64,000 nucleotides of DNA from Dryomyza anilis (GCA_951804985.1 OX638133.1:33939963-34003962), one strand, 5' to 3'. Counted from the stretch's first letter, positions 34,569 through 46,697 are shown. The notes: generated by a model from the sequence alone, not told the origin. Program-made: numbers and translations.

Positions 34569-36708
34569 ATTATAATTCAATCCGCCATTATGTGAGAATT
34601 TGACTATATTCAGAGAATTTGACTATTAAATCAGAAAATGCTTACTATGAACTATTTTGAACTTGGGGCATATAACATAGGATTGATGATAACATAAAAC
34701 TGGTAGTTGATACGATTTAAAACATGGAAAACTTGCATGGAGCAAACTAATCTATCAAGCGATTATTTAACATGAGGATCGGACTCTCCCTCTTTCTTTT
34801 TTCTCACACTCTCGCTCTTCGTTTCCTTTGTCTCTCTCACTCTCTTTATTGCACTCTCCTATTAATATTATAAATGCGCTACAATTTGTTTAGCAATCTC
34901 CTAAGCCAACGACTCCTCGGGTGGCTGCGATCATCAAACACGTAACTAGTCTGACGTGTAGCACATTTCCGTTGCATGATCCTCTAGTTACAAAAACACA
35001 CACACACAGATGTGTCTTACCTATTGGTGTGTGTGTGTGTGTGTGTGCGGATAAGTTGCTAATGTGTGACTTTTGCTGTTTGTCATACTCATGCTTAAAA
35101 AATAAATTTAAGCCGGATTTTGTTAAGCAGATCAACGCCATACCAGGTACAACAAAAACAACACAACAACAACAATGAAAAAACCCTAGTAGTAGCCCGC
35201 GTTTCCTCTACGATTACAATTTTTTTTTTCTTTTTTTCTTATTATTATTTTTTTTCAACTCACATCATCACCGTGTACATTTATTTCCTCTGTTTATAAT
35301 TTTTAATCGCTTTTGTATGCACTCTGCACGATCACAACCGTGGGGATCAGCGTTCGCTTTCTTGCTGTCTCTCTCTAGGTTACTGTTGCTTTCTCACTTC
35401 CACATAGGTATAGCGTATCTCCCTCTGGCTGCCTGTCTTCATTAGCGCACTTGATGCGCGTCCGTCCGTTTTGACTTTACTACGACTTTAGTTTATTTTG
35501 TTTTTTTTTGCCTTGATCACACTGATCATGTGTGTCCATCCGTCTGTCTGTCTCTCTGTCTGTCCACATGTCTTGCCGTCTTAGCGCATGGCCGTTGGTC
35601 TGTTTGTCTTCCAACACGTCCGTCCAATCTGTCTTACTGGTTGCTTTAGTTGGTTTTTTTTTTTTTTTTTTTTGTTGTATATTTTCATTTTTTGTATAAT
35701 TTTCGTTTATACGCACTCAGTTTGCACGATCATGTCTCGGTCTTAAGAGCTTTACTTAACTTTACACCACAGCGTAGAGTGCGCGAGCGCGGCCCATAAG
35801 TAGCGCGCTCGTCTTAAGCCTTCTTTACTTGTTTCCATAGTTTTGTTGCTGTAGGTGCTGTCTGTTAATACCTTTAAAACGAGGTTATAGAAAAATTGTT
35901 TCAGGAATGCCACGCTCATTTGTATTAAATAACAAAAATTAAGCAAGCTCTATAGTTCAAACAATGTATGTGAAATAAATAGGCTTCATTAAAATTTAGG
36001 CACAACACAAATCGGATTTAATATTGTATATAAAATAGATTTTTCACTTTTGTGAGTAATCATAGAGTTAGGTGGTTCTTTTAAATTAGCACAGTTCTAA
36101 AAAATTTCTGTTATAAACAAAAGCAAAAATGAAGATCCATTTTGTATGACTAAATTGTAAATATAGTTATTTAAGTCATTATCAAATCCTTCGTTAATTA
36201 CTTTAGAATCTATATAATCAATTTGGTTTAAATAAAAATTGCTTTTCTGGAAATGGGTAAGGGTACCACATTCGCAACTTGAACCTGATTCCGTAAATTT
36301 AGTTTTAAATTACGATGTAAATGGAATTTTTACACTATCTATTGTTGTGTCTTTTATGTACGACTCTAATAAAACCGTCTTGTTGTACAATATAAATTTT
36401 AGTTTTTGTATTTTCGCGAAAAACTCGATCGCTTTTTTGCAGCTACTCCATTTGCACAAAAGTGTGACTTAAACTCAGCAGAATACGCATTATTGTTGTT
36501 GTCCTCAATTTACCGCTACACAAGTGATCGAAGAAAGCAATAACAAAACATATGCAAAGTTCGCACCAAAAAAACGCGAGAAATGATTTGTTGCGGATGT
36601 AAAAGGCCGAACGAGCAATCAGCTGGGCCCCCTCTTATTATGAAAATGCATACAAAGTTGCTGAGGAATTAAAGAAAAGTTTTTATTGATATAATTGGCT
36701 TATTGGTT
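34569..36708. other. Mixed non-coding DNA with simple repeats and GAGA-like tracts
   Basis: No gene is supported. 34785-34862 is a pyrimidine-rich run with many CTCTC words (GAGAG on the other strand, possible GAGA-factor sites). (CA)n at 34996-35008 and (GT)n at 35030-35047 face each other as an inverted repeat. T-runs occur at 35220-35240 and 35654-35675, and TCTG-rich stretches at 35535-35570. 35775-35816 contains an imperfect GC-rich inverted repeat (gcgcgagcgcgg / agcgcgctcg). Confidence 0.45.
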
Positions 36709-36899
36709 AGCCGGCCTCAGCAGTCCAGAGGTAGCGCGCTGGACTTGCATTCTGAAGGTCTCGGGTTCGAATACCGGCTTGGGCAGGGGCGCTCGTGGTG
36801 ATATTAACCACAAAATTTTAGGGAATAGATTTCACAGTACAATGGATATAGTCTGTCTGAGTGCTGTGGATCTTAGTAGAAATTCCAAAAAAAAAAAAA
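36709..36899 (+). mobile_element. SINE-B, full-length
   Basis: The head agccggcctcagcagtccag has B box ggttcgaatac (one mismatch), then the standard body and an A-rich tail ending at 36899. The word gatataatt occurs just after the tail (36900-36908) and at 36688-36696, a little before the head. This suggests a target duplication with a short 5' extension of the insert. Any open frame crossing it is a shadow. Confidence 0.85.
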
Positions 36900-36912
36900 G
36901 ATATAATTATAA

Positions 36913-37199
36913 CTCAGTCTGCCACGTCTCGGAGACTTTCGATGCCTCGAAGCTTTCTCGGTTAAATTCGATAAGAAAAGGTCGACCTCGTTGCTTTATC
37001 TATTCTAATCTAAATTGTCGTATCTTCCCAATTCTTTGCCAATATACGGTATTTAAACATTTATCACATCGATATCGTAACATTTTTCGCAAAAATCTCG
37101 AAATTTAATAATTTTTTTCTTTCGATTTTGAAATATTTCTCGTATTCTCCATATACTCACAATAATCTCGTAACGATATCAAAACGAATGACATACTGG
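36913..37199 (+). mobile_element. MITE-D copy
   Basis: Starts tcagtctgccacgtctcgg and ends aacgaatgacatactgg, with MITE-D internal words (gaagctttctcgg, cacatcgatatcgtaac, cgatatcaaaacgaatg). It lies directly downstream of the SINE-B tail. Confidence 0.65.
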
Positions 37200-37576
37200 A
37201 AATTGACTTAAGATGTGCGTTATACATAGTGTCGGAATTAGATGCATGGAAAAATACGTAATACGTAATTATAAACGTATGGGTTTATTTAAATAATTTC
37301 AGTATCTTATTATTTTTGTACAAAAAACACCAGTTATACTAGTTTACAATCATAGTACTTCCAAGATATTATCGACACTATCATGCCAAAGGGACGAATT
37401 GTAATTTTTGACATTTGCGTTTTTTACATTCTTGAATGTAGTTTTTCCTCTAGTATACTGTGCCAAAATCGTGTGTGGATTTGTTGGATATTTCAAGCAA
37501 CAAAATTCTAACCAAAAGGCCGAATTCGAAAAATTGAAAATCTCGTCAAGCCAAAAGGGCGAATCTTTTCGTTTTT

Positions 37577-37781
37577 AACTTTTTATTGGTATAAGATAAA
37601 ATAGTGATGTAAAGGTATTAATTGTTTGATTTTAAAGCACCTACCGATTGGGATCATTATATGTACGAAACATTTTTCTTGAAAATGATAAAAATTCAAA
37701 AAATTATATTAATAATAATTATAATGATCGATAGGTGCTTTAAAAACAAACAATTAGTGCCTGTACAATTAAGAGTTATTG
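37577..37781. mobile_element. Fold-back element, unit 1
   Basis: The left arm (about 37577-37660, ending gcacctaccgattgggatcattat) pairs with the right arm (about 37719-37781, ataatgatcgataggtgctttaa ...). The arms are 60-80 nt around a short AT-rich loop. It is preceded by gtcaagccaaaagggcgaatctttt, which also precedes unit 2. Confidence 0.65.
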
Positions 37782-37852
37782 CAAAAAAAACTTAGAAATT
37801 TGAAAAATTGAAAATCTTGTCATGCCAAAAGGGCGAATCTTTTCGTTTTTTT

Positions 37853-38100
37853 TGCTACAACTCTTTATTGGCAAAAGATAAAATAGTGGTGTAGAGGCAT
37901 CAACTGTTTTGTTATAAAGCACCTATCGATTGGCATCATTATTTAAAAATATTTCGCTAAACATTTTTCTTGCAAATAACAAATGGCAAATAAATATTTG
38001 TAAAATTATTTTTAAATAGTTATGCCAATCGATAGGTGCTTTAAACACATTAATTGTTTACATCACTATTTTATATTATACCAATAAAGAGTTTTAGCAA
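37853..38100. mobile_element. Fold-back element, unit 2 (better preserved)
   Basis: The left arm 37853-37950 (tgctacaactctttattgg, then gcacctatcgattggcatcat) and the right arm 38015-38100 (tatgccaatcgataggtgc, then accaataaagagttttagca) are complementary over about 85-95 nt. It is the tandem neighbour of unit 1, about 280 bp away and similar in sequence. Confidence 0.7.
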
Positions 38101-38110
38101 AAAACACGAA

Positions 38111-38628
38111 TAAATTCGAAAATTGAATAAAATTGTATCTATTTGTAATTGATGAAAAAATTTCATAGAATTACTGAGATTCGAGAATGATTGTTTCATA
38201 TTTCTCTTTCGGCATTATTGCTTCGATCATGTTATACGATTGCGACAAACATAAAACAAGATTCTCCTAAACACTTTGTGTCTGACAAGATAACGCGGCA
38301 CCTTTATAGATTCAGAGTATATTTGTGTGTATTTTGTAGGTTATTTTAGTAGAAGACTGAAATTCCATGATAGCATTTAATGATTTATTATCATTATATT
38401 TAGTAAGTTAAATTTATGTTAGATTTTTGAGTTAAAGGGTGGAGTTTAAAATAAAAATTATAGGATGACGATAGTTTTTTATATTTTAAACAAGTATTTT
38501 TCAAAAATCTAAAAAGTGTTCGCAAATTGTATAAGATAGATTTGGATTCATATGTAACTTAAATTTTTTGTAATTATTGAAAAGTAACATAAATCAATAC
38601 ATTCACACTTTTGCATTTTCTTTGCCTT
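38111..38628. other. AT-rich DNA, nothing recognised
   Basis: Unique AT-rich sequence, no gene. Confidence 0.6.
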
Positions 38629-39210
38629 CACTCGGAAAAAAAGACGTTATAATTAGTAGAAATTTACCCTGTTAGACTATTGTCTGATCATCCTAGTATA
38701 CCTTGTCTCGGAGGTGCAATCATGACCCTAGTAAAATTCTGACTAGGGAAGGATAAATTATTATATTAATAGGTAAATACCATTAAAAACCACAGATTAC
38801 TATTAAATTATTTTTGAGTTTATATTTTTATATATATTTTTTGTGTAGCCGCGGTAGCTCAGTGGTTAGTGCGCTGGACTGCGAGCCGAAAGCTCCCCGG
38901 TTCAAGCCTGGACTGGGGCTAACAACATTTTCCAGAGAAACATTTTTCTATACCGCGCTACCTCTCTGCAGTAAATGGCAAGCCTACGAGAGTAAAACCA
39001 TTGCCTATGAAAAGCTCTCACCCGCCGTTCGGATTCGGCAATAAACTGTAGGTCCCACCACTTTGAGTAGAAATATAACACGCACAGCTCAAAATGGTGA
39101 GAGAGCTCGGCCTAAGTTCTTCTAGGACTGTAGTGCCAAACTATTATTATTATATATTTTTTGTATAATATTAAATCAATAATTTTTCTATTGACTAACT
39201 TTAATGAGTG
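38629..39210. mobile_element. MITE-T copy carrying two later insertions
   Basis: The left end cactcggaaaaaaag and the right end gactaactttaatgagtg bracket a MITE-T body (ggtaaataccattaaaaacc, ttttttgtataatattaaatc). Inside it are a MITE-E fragment (about 38654-38750: tagtagaaatttaccctg ... gaccctagtaaaattctgac) and a complete SINE-A (38846-39152). Confidence 0.6.
38846..39150 (+). mobile_element. SINE-A, full-length, with 14-bp target-site duplication
   Basis: A near-consensus SINE-A (A box tagctcagtgg, B box ggttcaagcctgg). The 14-mer tatatattttttgt stands immediately before it (38831-38844) and immediately after it (39151-39164). This is the target duplication expected of LINE-mediated retrotransposition. 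The host sequence is a MITE-T. Confidence 0.9.
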
Positions 39211-41420
39211 TTGTGATTATAATATAAAATTGAAATTAATTAAAATTCCACATAAATTTATGCAAATTATATATGGCTTTACCCTCATATATGTTTTAAG
39301 TAATCCTTAATGCAATTTAATCCTCACTTCCTTATTGCTTTAAACTTTCTTCTTTTTCTTGCATTTTCAATGCCATCCCTTTCTTTTGTCGGTATTTCAA
39401 TTTTTCTTTCTCTTTATACAATCAGTTAACTCTATTTTGTGTGTTTCGTTTTCCCATTCATGCCATATATTTCCCATCATATATCATCATTTAATATGAT
39501 CAACATGTCATCTAATGGTATTTTTTTTCTTCGCTCGCACTGCTTTCGTTTTGTGCATCTTCACCTCAAGTCCATTCAAAATGTTCAATTCCAGTAGTCA
39601 AATGCACATTTAATCGTGACCATAATGTTTTTCAAGTTATTGTTCTGAACGGAGTCATTTTGTGTTCCTTTCTTTAATCCATTGATTTTTTTATATATTT
39701 GTTCTTATACTTTGTTGTATTTTAACACCTTCCTGCTGTTTGTTGCCTCTGTGTATTGTGTAGACTTTGGTGCAGTCTTCACTTTGATTTTCTTTTTTTT
39801 TATCACTGTTACCGTATCAATCCCTGACTATAGCACCGATTAAATTTCATTCTCGTATTCCGAAAATATATAAAATAAAAAAATGTTTGACTGTCATTGT
39901 GCTCGCTTTAGAATGCGGTTTATTAAATTATTAATTATTCAAATCCGATTGGATTAAAATAATTTATAATGATTAAGTTTGTCGCTTTGCTTAAAGTCTA
40001 TAATGGTTTTTGTGACTGTGTGTATTCAGGTTGTCTCTGGCTTTACGTATAAGCTTAATCTGCTGATATTTATTGAAAATAATAACATACATATTTACAT
40101 TTAGTGCCAAGTTAGTTCAAGGTATTTCGAAACGGTTTATAAGATGTGACTGCAAAACTGGCTCTGTCCGCTGGCAAGTGCTTAATATGTTGAACAATAT
40201 ATGTGTTATAGAGATTATCAGATTTTTTAAACAATTATTGGTTTTAAAGTATTTCAAGTAATTGCTATAATTTAAATTCAAAACGTTAAAATTTGTGAAT
40301 TCGGCAATATCTAAATAACATACTATATTTCAAATCTATTTAATGTAACTCTGAAACATGGGGTATAGCACAAACAGAATAGAGATTTGTTGCGTCAACC
40401 AACTCTTTGCACAACCAACTTATACGGTTCTCTTAACCGCTTCTTCGGTTGTTATCAAAACTAAATGATTTCTAGTTTGTACCGCAACCAATTTCGAACT
40501 GTTTTAGAACAATTTAGTACAGATTTAGAACAATTAGGAGTGTGTATGAAGTAATAAGTTTAGGCTAATATGGCAGTTACGCCAATAAATGTGTAGACAA
40601 TTCGATTTAACTGAATGAAGTTAGTTGATACAACTAACTTTTTCACTCTTCCAACCTCATGCTAAAAGAGGATTTTTCTGTGTGTAGTAATGTACACCTT
40701 TTGAGATAGTTGCTCTGCGAAATGGTCGGTTTGTGACAAGTAAACTATTCAATGTTCTGTTACATATCCCTAGAACAATTTCTATTAGGGATAATTCTAA
40801 CACCAATTTTCATTTTTCTGTAAATATATCAAGTCAAATATTTAAGAATTTTTTTAATATAAAACTCCATCACAAAGTGTGCCGCCACAACAATACAGAA
40901 AACATCACACAACCTGCAATTATCTTGTTAATTTGTTGTCATTTGAAGATTGTACCTAATTTTCAATATCATCAACTCAAAACAAGACTGATAAAGACTG
41001 AAATGCTATTTTGTGGACTTATAATGAAACATTTTGTTTGTAAAAAAATGCAGTACTAGAAAACCATTTTAAGTTAATTAATAACTGTTAAACTTCAAAA
41101 AGGTAGAACCGCCAATACGGTAAAACAATATGTATGCTGTATTAAACAATTCTAATTAGGTGTTGTCTAAGTTTGTATGAATAATAACACAGGATAATAA
41201 ATTAAAATATGTATTTTGTTAAAAGAATTGATTTGGAACATTATGTCATGAAATAGACGGAATATCATCGAAAATTCCGCGAACGATATTTGTTCAAAAA
41301 GTTCGATCTCGTAGCTTTATCGCTAATATTTAACGTATATTAAAATTTTATGCAACTGAGATTAAATGGTCAAATTAAATAATTCTATTAATATAATTCC
41401 CGAATTAACGATTTATTTAA
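39211..41420. other. Non-coding DNA
   Basis: Unique AT-rich sequence. A 108-codon plus-strand frame at 40733-41059 has no recognisable domain and AT-driven composition (rich in N, I, F, K), and I leave it uncalled. Confidence 0.5.
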
Positions 41421-42337
41421 TAATATAAATCAAATCCTTCATGGGTTGTTGTATATGCTAAAATATATACATATATAGCATCTACACCAACCGATAGTTT
41501 TAGAGGCACTACACCGTTTGAAAGCCACACACAGTTTTAAATTCACTACACAGTGTTACAGGTACTGTGGTCCAATCTTATTTGACATTGGTTCACGCAA
41601 CTCGTGCTTGCCGGTTCGTTTTGCCGTACATCGTGAGTACATCATAACTTTAATATTATTCTTCCTTATTTTGTTTAATATTTCCCTTGAATTAAACATA
41701 GATCTATAATTATACTATCTATAGAATTATACATAGATAATATAAATCAAATCCTTTATGGGTTGGTGTATTTTCTAAAATATATACATATATAGCATCT
41801 ACACCAATGGATAGTTTTAGAGGCACTACACCGTTTTAAAGCCACACACAGTTTTAAATTCACTACACAGTGTTACATGTACTGTGGTCCGATCTTATTT
41901 GACATTGGTTCACGCAACCCGTGCTTGCCGGTTCGTTTTTCCGTACATCGTGAGTACATCATAACTATAATATTATTCTCCCTTATTTTGTGTAATATTT
42001 CCCTTGAATTAAACATAGATCTATAATTATAATATCTATAGAATTATACATAGATAATATAAATCAAATCCTTCATGGGTTGGTGTATTTGCTAAAATAT
42101 ATACATATATAGCATCTACACCAACCGATAGTTTTAGAGGCACTACACCGTTTTAAAGCCACACACAGTTTTAAATTCACTACACAGTGTTACATGTACT
42201 GTTGTCCGATCTTATTTGATATTGGTTCACGCAACTCGTGCTTGCCGGTTCGTTTTTCCGTACATCGTGAGTACATCATAACTTTAATATTATTCTCCCT
42301 TATTTTGTTTAATATTTCTCTTGAATTATACATAGAT

Positions 42338-42340
<3 letters not shown>
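41421..42340 (+). repeat. Three tandem copies of a 317-bp unit
   Basis: Copies begin with taatataaatcaaatcct at 41421, 41738 and 42055. The period is exactly 317 bp for the first two; the third runs into the (TA)n tract at 42340. Each unit contains a long imperfect palindrome (gttggtgta ... atatatacatatata ... tacaccaac) and a short open frame reading PILFDIGSRN, then LPVRF. Similarity is about 95 percent by eye, so the amplification is recent. Confidence 0.9.

Positions 42341-42405
<65 letters not shown>
42340..42405. repeat. (TA)n microsatellite, about 33 units
   Basis: Uninterrupted alternating T and A for about 65 bases, directly at the truncated end of the third 317-bp unit. It starts where the earlier units read catagatctataattat, so it probably expanded from that point. 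Confidence 0.95.
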
Positions 42406-42411
<6 letters not shown>

Positions 42412-42767
42412 ATATAAAGAATGTATTTGAAAAAATTAATAAAAAAAACTAAAAAAAAAACTTTTTTTTTTTGTTAAGTTTGTTTAGTTTGTTAATTTCC
42501 TTTAATTTTTGTTCAATTAATTTATTAATTAAAGTAAATTAACATTTAATCAATACAATTAAATGTCGAATCGGCGATAAAACAATTAAAAATGCATTCT
42601 ATAGATATATTTTTTGCTATATTTACACATATATTTTTTCAGTGTTCAATATTTAAGGATACATCCTTAAATCCGATACAACAATATTTGCAAAGGAATC
42701 TGGAATTTTGATTTTTTTTTTCGTTTCAATGTCGATTCTATTTTCTAAAATCTTTCGTACCGTGAAA
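42406..42767. other. AT-rich DNA, nothing recognised
   Basis: A- and T-runs (42448-42472 and 42711-42721) and unique AT-rich sequence. Confidence 0.6.
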
Positions 42768-42886
42768 ACTCCGACAGAATGCTTCGATCTCTACCTACAA
42801 CATACATTTAATTAGACTTTCGATATTTCTACGAGAAAGAATAATAATTTTTTCGTTACGATATCGTTACGAATAGCACACTGGGT
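42768..42886 (+). mobile_element. MITE-D, 3' fragment
   Basis: It contains aaactccgacagaatgcttcg, then ttacgatatcgttacgaatag and the end cacactgggt, matching the last third of MITE-D. The 5' part is absent. Confidence 0.5.
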
Positions 42887-44504
42887 ATCCACTTTTTTTT
42901 TCTTCAAATTTTATAAAACAAATTTAAAATATATCATGTAAAAATAGAAGCGTTGACTTATCTATTGCGACATATAATAAATTTCTCGAATTAGAACAGA
43001 AATTAAGAGAATTATGACAAACAAAACAAATCTTTGTGATTTATACACGCGTGCGAGAAAATTCATTTAGAATTCCCCCCAACTTTTTCAAACAAATATT
43101 AATGTTGGCAAAAAGAAAATAAATATCAAAATGTCGTAAAATAACTGTCTCGCTATCTAAACGTTTTTTATCTGTCTGTCTTTCTTTCTTTTTTATCCAT
43201 GTTTTGCTAAGGTTACTCTATCTCTTTTTTCTTTGTGATGCGTCTTGCTGTCTGCCTTATTTGACTAAAAAATTATTGAATGAATTTTTCTTTTTCGAAA
43301 TTTTCATACACAAATTTCTTCTTATATTTTTGTTTTAATAACTGAAGCAGAAAAGTCTATATTTTAATCTTTCTCACAGTTAATAAGCTTTGCATGTGTG
43401 CTCGTTTTTTTTTCAGTGATTACGAAATGATTAGGCGTGTTAATTATTATTTTTTTCAACACGTCTTCAGCCGCATCGAAATATTTTATATTTCTTATTA
43501 TTTCACTTCTGATTTTCTACACTTTGCCGTGATTTTCGTCTATTTTTATGCTTCATTAAATCTTTGATAGGGTGTTGATTATGCGTCATGGGGATAAAGA
43601 GCACAGGTGACATTTATAGCATATCCAGAAGTTCCGAGTAATTTGAGTTTTAATATAGAAAAGGTTAAAGATTATGATGTTGTCGTTTTGAGGAATTCTT
43701 AATGTAGTGCTCAATTAACCCTACTGCTACCGTAAGGTCATATCTGTTTTTGAAATTGTTAATTATTATAGCATTAAAAATATATTGTCAAAACCATATA
43801 AATAATATATTATATTACCTGATATTAATGCATTCAATAAAAGTTAATACATAAAATTATGCATTTGGCTTTAAAATAGATTCAGCTTAATGTTGCTTGA
43901 TAAAGTGTGATTTTTCCTAAATTTCAGAGTCCATTCAGTACAATATAAAATAATAAAATCACTTTACAACCGTTGTAACTAATTGTTAAATATAACTTTG
44001 CATAATTTCAAACAACCTAATGAGAATTTACTATTACTGCCAACCAACGGTACCCTAAATTAGATTTAATCAATTATTACGATAATTATAAACAGATAAA
44101 TGATATGGCTGTAGTTAGTTTTTGTAAAAATACTTTCTGACGCACATATCTGATGATTTAGTCAGGCAGATATTCAATAAGTATGTCAGTCAGTCATTCA
44201 GTTAGTGGTATTAGTCATCCATTTCCCCCTCCAGTCACTACAAAAACAATTTTTTCCAGTGTTTGTACAAATGTATGTATGTTCTACAAACTAATCCCAA
44301 ATATCTCCCCGCTACAAATGAAGCTTTAGATAAAATATAGATTATATATGTATCTATAAATGTACAACAACAACAACAAAAAAAAATATGTAGAAACGTT
44401 TGCAGTGCAGGGCTTTAGTAACTCTCACCTCAGATATAGTGAGTGGGTCGTGTTGGATTATCTTATCTTTGGGCTAAATGCATATAAAAAAATTAAAAGT
44501 TAAA
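42887..44504. other. Non-coding DNA
   Basis: Unique AT-rich sequence with T-rich runs, a tcagtcagtcattcag stretch at about 44184-44200 and CAA triplets at about 44366. No gene. Confidence 0.55.
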
Positions 44505-45600
44505 TTGAAACGAAACCGACACGAATGCCAAACCAAGTGGGTATGGTGAGAAGCTACAATCGGCATGTGAACTAATTTAAATTTGGTTTTTTTAAATATA
44601 AATTTTTAAAATTTAAAAATCAATAATATTTTTAAAATGCATTCTTAAATAATATTATAGTTAATAATATTGATATCTAAATATTTCTCGACATTAAATC
44701 ACATATTTCTAGATTTATAGAAAACTTTATTTTGTTTTTTTTTTTTATAGATAAATAGAATACACATATTTTAAATGATATCTTTTAATCAATCTATACA
44801 AAATTTTAATTTTTCAATTATTTTAATAAAATATACTATAAAGAACATAGTTTCATGTTGAACGAATCTGCATAATAAAATCTGTAAAATTGTTAATGCA
44901 AATCTAGCCTTATTGTACTTGAAAGTAAACTATTGGTTTCTGCAAATACTGATCATTTCGTTTTTAAATATTTCTTGATATTAAATCACATATTTCTAGT
45001 TTTATAGAAAAATGGAACAGACATATTTCAAACGATATCGTTTAATCAATCTATACAAAATTTCGTTTTAATTTCTGAATTATTTTAACAAAATATACTA
45101 TAAAGAACACTGATTCATGTTGAACGAACCTGCATAATGAAATCTATAAAATTGTTAATGCAAATCTAGCCTTTTTGCTCTTGAAAGCAATCCAATTGGT
45201 TTCTGCAAATATAATAATAATAATAGTTTGGCGCTACAGTCCTGTATAGAACTTCGGCCGAGCTCTCTCACCATTTTAAGCCGTGCGTGTTATATTTGTA
45301 CTCAAAGTGGTGGGACCTACAGTTTATTGCCGAATCCGAACGGCGGGAGAGAGCTTTTCATAGGCAATGGTTTTACTCTCGTAGGTTTGCCATTTACTGA
45401 CGAGAGGTAGCGCGGTATAGAAAAATGTTTCTATGAAAATACTGTATACAAATTTTACGAGAAATCGACATGAATATTCAAAACAGTCGGTATGGTGTGA
45501 TGCTAGAATCAGCAAGTGAACTATTTCAAATTGTATTTTATATATACATTTTTAGATTTACTTTTTTAAGCTATTTTGACACGTATTTTTAATTAAAGTG
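44505..45600 (+). repeat. Two tandem copies of a roughly 0.29-0.45 kb repeat (R3)
   Basis: Blocks such as ttaaatcacatatttctag, aatcaatctatacaaaatt, aatatactataaagaaca, gttgaacgaa and gttaatgcaaatctagcctt recur with a spacing of about 290 bp (44694 and 44984, and so on). The second copy is split by an inverted SINE-A at 45211-45440. Its right part resumes with cgagaaatcgacatgaat, as in the first copy near 44513. A more diverged third copy is at about 46800-47120. Confidence 0.65.
45211..45440 (-). mobile_element. SINE-A, inverted, lacking its tRNA head
   Basis: From the (ATT)n tail (45211) to the body word atgtttctatgaaaa (about 45439) it follows SINE-A. The tRNA-derived head is missing, consistent with 5' truncation during reverse transcription. 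It sits inside the R3 repeat. Confidence 0.8.
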
Positions 45601-45621
45601 GCCCTTATTTTCAATGATTAT

Positions 45622-45873
45622 ATCGTCGTTGTAGAACGAAAAGTCCCCAAATACATTTTTATGAAAAACTTATATTTCGAGTTTGTTGATTAATATTATA
45701 AAAAGTAATTAATGCATTTTTAAAGTTGAAATATCAATTGATAGGTTTAATTTTTCTTATAATGTGGTAATTAAGATCATCGATTAAAATTGACAGATTT
45801 ATAAAGATTTTTGTAAATGTATATTTGGCATTTTGAAAATGTATTTGGTAACTTTTCATTCTACAACGACGAT
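45622..45873. mobile_element. MITE-F copy 1 (23-bp TIR)
   Basis: The left end atcgtcgttgtagaacgaaa and the right end (reverse complement atcgtcgttgtagaatgaaa) form a 23-bp TIR with one mismatch. 252 bp, non-coding. Confidence 0.7.
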
Positions 45874-45893
45874 TCATATAAAAATCATATAAG

Positions 45894-46148
45894 TATTTTC
45901 TAGTATTTTCTAGTATTTTATAGTATTTTATAGTATTTTATAGTATTTTATAGTATTTTATAGTATTTTATAGTATTTTATAGTATTTTACAGTATTTTA
46001 TAGTATTTTATAGTATTTTATAGTATTTTATAGTATTTTATAGTATTTTATAGTATTTAATAGTATTTTATAGTATTTTATAGTATTTTATAGTATTTTA
46101 TTGTATTTTATAGTATTTTCTAGTATTTTCTAGTATTTTATAGTATTT
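45894..46148. repeat. 10-bp minisatellite TAGTATTTTA, array 1
   Basis: About 25 units of TAGTATTTTA with rare variants (cagtatttta, tagtatttaa, tagtattttc at both edges). Confidence 0.95.
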
Positions 46149-46159
46149 TCAATGATTAT

Positions 46160-46412
46160 ATCGTCGTTGTAGAACGAAAAGTCCCCAAATACATTTTTAA
46201 GAAAAACTTAAATTTCGAGTTTGTTGATTAATATTATAAAAAGTAATTAATGCATTTTTAAAGTTGAAATATCAATTGATAGGTTTAAATTTTATTATAA
46301 TGTGGTAATTAAGATCATCGATTAAAAATTGACAGATTTATAAAGATTTTTGTAAATGTATATTTGGCATTTTGAAAATGTATTTGGTAACTTTTCATTC
46401 TACAACGACGAT
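46160..46412. mobile_element. MITE-F copy 2
   Basis: Second copy produced by the tandem duplication. It keeps the same 23-bp TIR and differs from copy 1 at only a few bases. Confidence 0.7.
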
Positions 46413-46431
46413 TCATATAAAAATCATATAA

Positions 46432-46697
46432 GTATTTTCTAGTATTTTCTAGTATTTTATAGTATTTTATAGTATTTTATAGTATTTTATAGTATTTTAT
46501 AGTATTTTATAGTATTTTATAGTATTTTATAGTATTTTACAGTATTTTATAGTATTTTATAGTATTTTATAGTATTTTATAGTATTTTATAGTATTTTAT
46601 AGTATTTTATAGTATTTTATAGTATTTTATAGTATTTTATAGTATTTTATAGTGTTTTATATTATTTTATACCATTTTATAGTATTTTCTAGTATTT
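46432..46697. repeat. 10-bp minisatellite TAGTATTTTA, array 2
   Basis: About 26 units, the duplicate of array 1. The variant unit cagtatttta occurs at a similar place in both, showing that the arrays were copied as a block. The right edge runs into a MITE-T end. Confidence 0.95.

Larger units (their letters stand above)
45606..46697 (+). repeat. Tandem duplication (period about 538 bp) of MITE-F plus minisatellite
   Basis: 45606-46143 and 46144-46697 are nearly identical. Each consists of MITE-F followed by a TAGTATTTTA array. The join occurs at a short shared word (ttttcaatgattat). This is a recent large duplication containing both components. Confidence 0.9.

Noticed and set aside
36695..37108. 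137-codon plus-strand frame
   Set aside because: Built from SINE-B and the adjacent MITE-D, not a gene.
40733..41059. 108-codon plus-strand frame
   Set aside because: AT-driven composition, no domain, no promoter or splice context recognised.
41518..42406. Repeated small peptide (PILFDIGSRN...) in the 317-bp units as a conserved short protein
   Set aside because: The frame is kept because the DNA repeats are nearly identical; there is no independent sign of selection on protein.
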